A stretch of 64,000 nt of DNA. Source: Methylobacterium amylolyticum. Its GTDB lineage: Bacteria > Pseudomonadota > Alphaproteobacteria > Rhizobiales > Beijerinckiaceae. Numbering within the stretch: the first letter of the stretch is position 1; the number at the start of each line of letters is the position of its first letter. Positions 60,917-64,000 of the stretch are shown here, piece by piece. The stretch lies in the NCBI RefSeq assembly GCF_030700245.1, contig NZ_JAUYZI010000006.1:122393-186392 (forward strand), read 5' to 3'. A model generated the notes under the pieces. It was not told the DNA's origin and did no database searches. It was given only the letters and a program-made list of their open reading frames with translations. Both the position numbers and the translations under genes were made by a program.

Positions 60917-61891
60917 ATGCTCAGGACCCTGATCGCGGGGTGCCTCGCCCTGGCGGCGCTCGGCGCCCCGGCCCGGGCGCAGGACGTGGTGCGGCTCGGC
61001 AACCTCAAATTCGCGCACTACGGCGCCATCTCCTACATGAAGGAGATCGCCCCGAAATTCGGCCTCAAGATCGACGAGCGCCAGTTCGCCAAGGGCGCCG
61101 ACATCTACCCGGCGATGGCGGTCGACCAGATCGACATCGCGGCCTCGGGCGGCGACGGCGCGGTGGCCGCGCGCGGCAACGGGGTGAAGCTCCTCGTGGT
61201 GGCGGGCTTCGCCAACGGCGGCGTGCGCATCCTCAAGCGCCCCGACCTGCCGGCCAAGACCGCGGCCGACCTGAAGGGCCTGAAGGTCGCCACCGTCCGC
61301 GGCGGCACGCAGGACCTGATGCTGCTCGCCGAACTCGACAAGCACGGCATGACCTGGTCCGAGCGGCCGGGCAAGGACGTGCAGCTCACCTACTTCAACA
61401 ACTACGCCGACCTGAACCAGGCGCTGGCGCAGAAATACGTCGACGTGATCTGCCAGTCCGAGCCGCAATCGACCCAGGCGATCAGCGCCGGCTGGGGCGT
61501 CGAGCTGGTCAAGCCCTACGACACGCCGATCGGCATCCCCTACCGCCCGCTGGTGATGACCGAGAAGATGTACACCGAGAAGCCGGAGGTCGCCGCCAAG
61601 GTGCTGCGCCTGTTCGTGGCCGCCACCAAGGCGTTCATCGACGACCCCATGCTGGCCGAGAAGTACGTCCGCGAGCAGGTGTTCAAGGGCCAGCTCTCCT
61701 CGCAGGACTTCCGCGACGGCATGGCCAACGCGAACTACACCTACGACATGCCCCCCGGCCACATGCAGACCACCTCGGACTACATGGTGAAGTACGGCCT
61801 GGGGAAGATGCAGAACCCGCCGAAGAGCGACGCCGAGTGGGTGAAGCTCGACCTCTTGGAGAAGGCCAAGGCCGATCAGAAGGTCAACTGA
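60917..61891 (+). CDS. NitT/TauT-type ABC transporter substrate-binding protein, 324 aa
   Basis: Signal peptide (1-22, ARAQ), then VVRLGNLKFAHYGAISYMKE, GADIYPAMAVDQIDIAASGG, LKGLKVATVRGGTQDLMLLA and VICQSEPQSTQAISAGWGVE, the layout of periplasmic SsuA/TauA/ThiY-like proteins. Likely ligands are sulfonate, nitrate/bicarbonate or pyrimidine compounds; none can be assigned. ATG at 60917 with GGGAGGAA upstream. Permease follows one base after the stop. Confidence 0.9.
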   Translation: MLRTLIAGCLALAALGAPARAQDVVRLGNLKFAHYGAISYMKEIAPKFGLKIDERQFAKGADIYPAMAVDQIDIAASGGDGAVAARGNGVKLLVVAGFANGGVRILKRPDLPAKTAADLKGLKVATVRGGTQDLMLLAELDKHGMTWSERPGKDVQLTYFNNYADLNQALAQKYVDVICQSEPQSTQAISAGWGVELVKPYDTPIGIPYRPLVMTEKMYTEKPEVAAKVLRLFVAATKAFIDDPMLAEKYVREQVFKGQLSSQDFRDGMANANYTYDMPPGHMQTTSDYMVKYGLGKMQNPPKSDAEWVKLDLLEKAKADQKVN

Positions 61892-61892
61892 G

Positions 61893-62702
61893 GTGGCGCT
61901 CTCCTCGCTCCGCGGGCTGCTCGTCCCGCTCGCGCTGCTGATCCTGTGGGAGGTGTCGAGCCGCTCCGGGCTCGTCTCCCCGGTGGTGCTGCCGCCGCCC
62001 ACCGCGGTCGCGGCGAAGTGGTGGGCCGGGCTTTTTCCGGCGCTGCCCTACGAGCCGGGCGGGGAGAGCTACCTGCACTGGATGTTCTCCGGCGAGATGC
62101 CGCACGACGCGGTGTCGAGCCTCGGCCGGGTGCTGTCGGGCTTCTGCATCGGCGCCGGGCTCGCGGTGCCGATCGGCCTGCTGCTCGGCACCAGCGACCG
62201 GCTCTACGCCCTGTTCAACCCGCTGCTCCAGGTGCTGCGGCCGATCCCGCCGATCGCCTACATCCCGCTGGCGATCGTCTGGTTCGGGCTCGGCAACCCG
62301 CCGGCCCTGTTCCTGATCGCGCTCGGCACCTTCTTCCCGGTGCTGGTCAACACCATCGCCGGGGTGCGGCAGGTCGATTCGATCTACATCCGCGCGGCCC
62401 AGAACCTCGGGGCCGGGCGCTGGACGCTGTTCCGCCGGGTGATCCTGCCCGCGGCCTCGCCGTTCGTGCTCGCCGGCATGCGGATCGGCATCGGCACCGC
62501 CTTCATCGTGGTGATCGTCGCCGAGATGATCGCCGTCTCCGACGGGCTCGGCTACCGGATCCTGGAGGCGCGCGAGTACATGTGGTCGGACAAGATCATC
62601 GGCGGCATGCTGACGATCGGCGTGCTCGGCCTCATCATCGACGGGGCGATGAGCCGCCTCAACGACCACCTGCTGCGCTGGCACCGCGGCCTGGAGCGGT
62701 GA
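61893..62702 (+). CDS. NitT/TauT-type ABC transporter permease, 269 aa
   Basis: Six membrane helices; the cytoplasmic EAA loop is near SIYIRAAQNLGAGRWTLFRRVILPAASPF in sequence order (Ala-Ala-xx-Gly, then ILP). RPIPPIAYIPLAIVWFGLGN is typical of this permease type. GTG at 61893, right after the binding-protein stop, so translation is coupled. Confidence 0.9.
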   Translation: MALSSLRGLLVPLALLILWEVSSRSGLVSPVVLPPPTAVAAKWWAGLFPALPYEPGGESYLHWMFSGEMPHDAVSSLGRVLSGFCIGAGLAVPIGLLLGTSDRLYALFNPLLQVLRPIPPIAYIPLAIVWFGLGNPPALFLIALGTFFPVLVNTIAGVRQVDSIYIRAAQNLGAGRWTLFRRVILPAASPFVLAGMRIGIGTAFIVVIVAEMIAVSDGLGYRILEAREYMWSDKIIGGMLTIGVLGLIIDGAMSRLNDHLLRWHRGLER

Positions 62703-62749
62703 GCAGGGTGCGGAAACGTGGGTCCCGGTTTTCCGAAAACCATCATGCG
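62703..62749. repeat. Dispersed repeat (GGTTTTCCGAAA type), second copy
   Basis: Shares CGGTTTTCCGAAA and ATCATGCG with 53756-53804. It abuts the CTAG-bounded repeat at 62750-62855, so the two elements are joined in one insertion. Confidence 0.6.
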
Positions 62750-62855
62750 CTAGAGCCGTTCCCGATCGCGTTGCAATCGTGCTCGACTCTAAGTCCTTGT
62801 TTTGACGCGCTCTCTTTCGCCGAACCGGCATCCACTTCGGCGGAGAGCGCTCTAG
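62750..62855. repeat. Dispersed CTAG-bounded repeat, copy 3
   Basis: 106 bp, inverse of the copy at 3500-3602, bounded by CTAG at both ends. It separates the permease from the ATPase of the importer by about 170 bases in total. Confidence 0.75.
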
Positions 62856-62875
62856 CGAGTTAGGTCCCAAAAAAG

Positions 62876-63670
62876 ATGTCGGCAGAGATCGTGGTCGCGA
62901 ACGCCGTCAAGGTGTTCGGCAGCGGCGACGCGGGCGTGCCCGCACTTCAGGACATCACCGCCACGGTGCCGGAGGGGCAGTTCCTGTGCCTGCTCGGCCC
63001 CTCGGGCTGCGGCAAGTCCACCCTGCTCAACGCCATGGCGGGCTTCACCCCGCTGACCTCCGGCACCATCACGGTCGGGGGCAGGCCGGTGCGGGAGCCG
63101 GGGCCGGACCGGGGCATGGTGTTCCAGGAATACGCCCTGTTCCCGTGGATGAGCGTGGCCGACAACGTCCGCTTCGGCCTCGACGTGAAGGGCGTCCCCC
63201 GGGCCGAGGCCAACACGACGGTCGAGCGCATCACGGAGAAGCTCGGGCTGGCGGAGTTCCGCGGGCGCTACCCGAAGGACCTGTCCGGCGGCATGCGCCA
63301 GCGGGTGGCCATCGCCCGCATCCTGGCGCTCGACCCGCCGGTGATGCTGATGGACGAGCCGTTCGGCGCGCTCGACGCCCTGACCCGCCGCACCCTTCAA
63401 GATGAACTTCTAAGAATTTGGTCCGAATACAAAAAAACGATCGTGTTCGTCACCCACTCGATCGAGGAGGCGATCTACCTCGCCGACCGGATCCTGGTGA
63501 TGACCTACCGCCCCGGGCGCATCAAGCGCGACGTCGCCGTGCCGATGCCCCGCCCGCGCGACCCGGCGAGCGGCGAGTTCAACGCGATCAAGCGCGAGCT
63601 CGGCGCCCTGGTGATGGCCGAGCAGGCCCGCTTCACCGACGCGGAGCTGCACGCCCCGGCGGTGGATTGA
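62876..63670 (+). CDS. NitT/TauT-type ABC transporter ATPase, 264 aa
   Basis: Walker A LLGPSGCGKST, Q-loop MVFQEYALFPWM, signature LSGGMRQRVAIAR, Walker B VMLMDEPFGALD, switch His in FVTHSIEEAIYLAD. Powers the importer encoded just upstream. A 50-base patch at about 63391-63440 uses rare A+T-rich codons (CTA, AGA, ATT, AAA AAA with seven A) in an otherwise G+C-rich gene. ATG at 62876 follows the repeat insertion. Confidence 0.92.
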   Translation: MSAEIVVANAVKVFGSGDAGVPALQDITATVPEGQFLCLLGPSGCGKSTLLNAMAGFTPLTSGTITVGGRPVREPGPDRGMVFQEYALFPWMSVADNVRFGLDVKGVPRAEANTTVERITEKLGLAEFRGRYPKDLSGGMRQRVAIARILALDPPVMLMDEPFGALDALTRRTLQDELLRIWSEYKKTIVFVTHSIEEAIYLADRILVMTYRPGRIKRDVAVPMPRPRDPASGEFNAIKRELGALVMAEQARFTDAELHAPAVD

Positions 63671-63688
63671 GGGAAACCGCCGACGCGT

Positions 63689-63843
63689 CTCCCTCCCCCC
63701 GCTGCGGGGGAGGGTGGCCCCCGAAGGGGGTCGGGAGAGGGGAACCCGGCGTCCGGACAGAGAGCCAGCCCGCGGTGAGGGCTGCGCGATGTCCTGCACC
63801 GGCGCTCCCCTCTCCCGACCCCCGCTCACGCGGGGGCCACCCT
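63689..63843. repeat. Large inverted repeat, copy B (CTCTCCCTCCCCC type)
   Basis: Related to 58024-58202: CTCCCTCCCCCCGCTGCGGG...GGTCGGGAGAGGGGAACCC on the left, GGCGCTCCCCTCTCCCGACC...GGGGGCCACCCT on the right. The right arm stops abruptly at CCACCCT, where different sequence begins. Confidence 0.65.
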
Positions 63844-63885
63844 TGTATCTAGGAGGCGGCCCTGTGATGTGCTGAGATTGGGGCT

Positions 63886-63917
63886 GCGCCGGGTGGGGTG
63901 GCCACCCCACCCGGCGC
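63886..63917. repeat. 32-bp perfect palindrome
   Basis: GCGCCGGGTGGGGTGG followed by its exact complement. It lies in about 100 bp (63844-63942) bounded on both sides by CCACCCT. No gene seen from 63671 to the window end. Confidence 0.7.
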
Positions 63918-64000
63918 GCGGCGTTTGGCGCCCGCCCACCCTCCGGCCACAACCGGGGGAGAGCTTTGGGACCGAACGCCGCCTCGTCACGCACGACCGG

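Noticed and set aside
63410..63994. 194-codon reverse frame at the right end
   Set aside because: It runs through the inverted repeat and the antisense of the ATPase gene, with no start signal or domain.

Overview
The window is a stretch of a very G+C-rich alphaproteobacterial chromosome, most likely Methylobacterium or a close relative in the Rhizobiales. I base this on the base composition, a MucR-type regulator whose zinc-finger cysteines are replaced, serA next to tRNA-Asn, ihfB after sppA, trpF-trpB, and several families of intergenic palindromic repeats typical of that group. The genus is an inference; no rRNA is present.

Layout. 0-8.4 kb: a MucR regulator, then a run of very small secreted or membrane proteins, a FemAB/GNAT-type acetyltransferase, an MliC-like protein, an orphan Tae4-like T6SS amidase and several repeats. 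8,589-26,138: a 17.5-kb integrated element with a 15-bp direct repeat at both ends; the right copy is the 3' end of tRNA-Asn(GTT). Its order is XRE repressor (reverse), small early genes, a winged-helix replication-type protein, HNH, terminase, HK97 portal-protease-capsid, connector, tape-measure-like protein, AlpA-like and MerR-like regulators, an A+T-richer reverse-strand cargo gene, and a tyrosine integrase. It has a full head-and-packaging set, but I see no tail tube, baseplate, fibre, holin or endolysin. It looks like a capsid-encoding satellite or a reduced prophage.

26-36 kb: serA, a transglutaminase-like gene, rpsA, sppA, ihfB, lapA-like, trpF and trpB. Toxin-antitoxin pieces are scattered here: an orphan HigA-type gene, a Phd-type antitoxin with a broken toxin, a lone HicB. 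36-45 kb: a ComEA-like HhH protein, an ABC exporter, a parDE pair with an unusual repeated start region, rlmE, a ppx/gppA-type gene, a receiver protein and a two-domain cold-shock protein.

45-58 kb: AI-2E-type permease, a HisN-type phosphatase, a YcjX-YcjF pair, an uncharacterised overlapping pair at 52.5-53.1 kb, an RBBP9-type hydrolase, a UvdE-like endonuclease, a YihY/BrkB membrane protein, MsrB and a CYTH-like protein. 58-64 kb: an Atm1-type ABC exporter and a nitrate/sulfonate-type ABC importer (binding protein, permease, ATPase). Repeat DNA has inserted between the permease and the ATPase. The window ends in repeat DNA.
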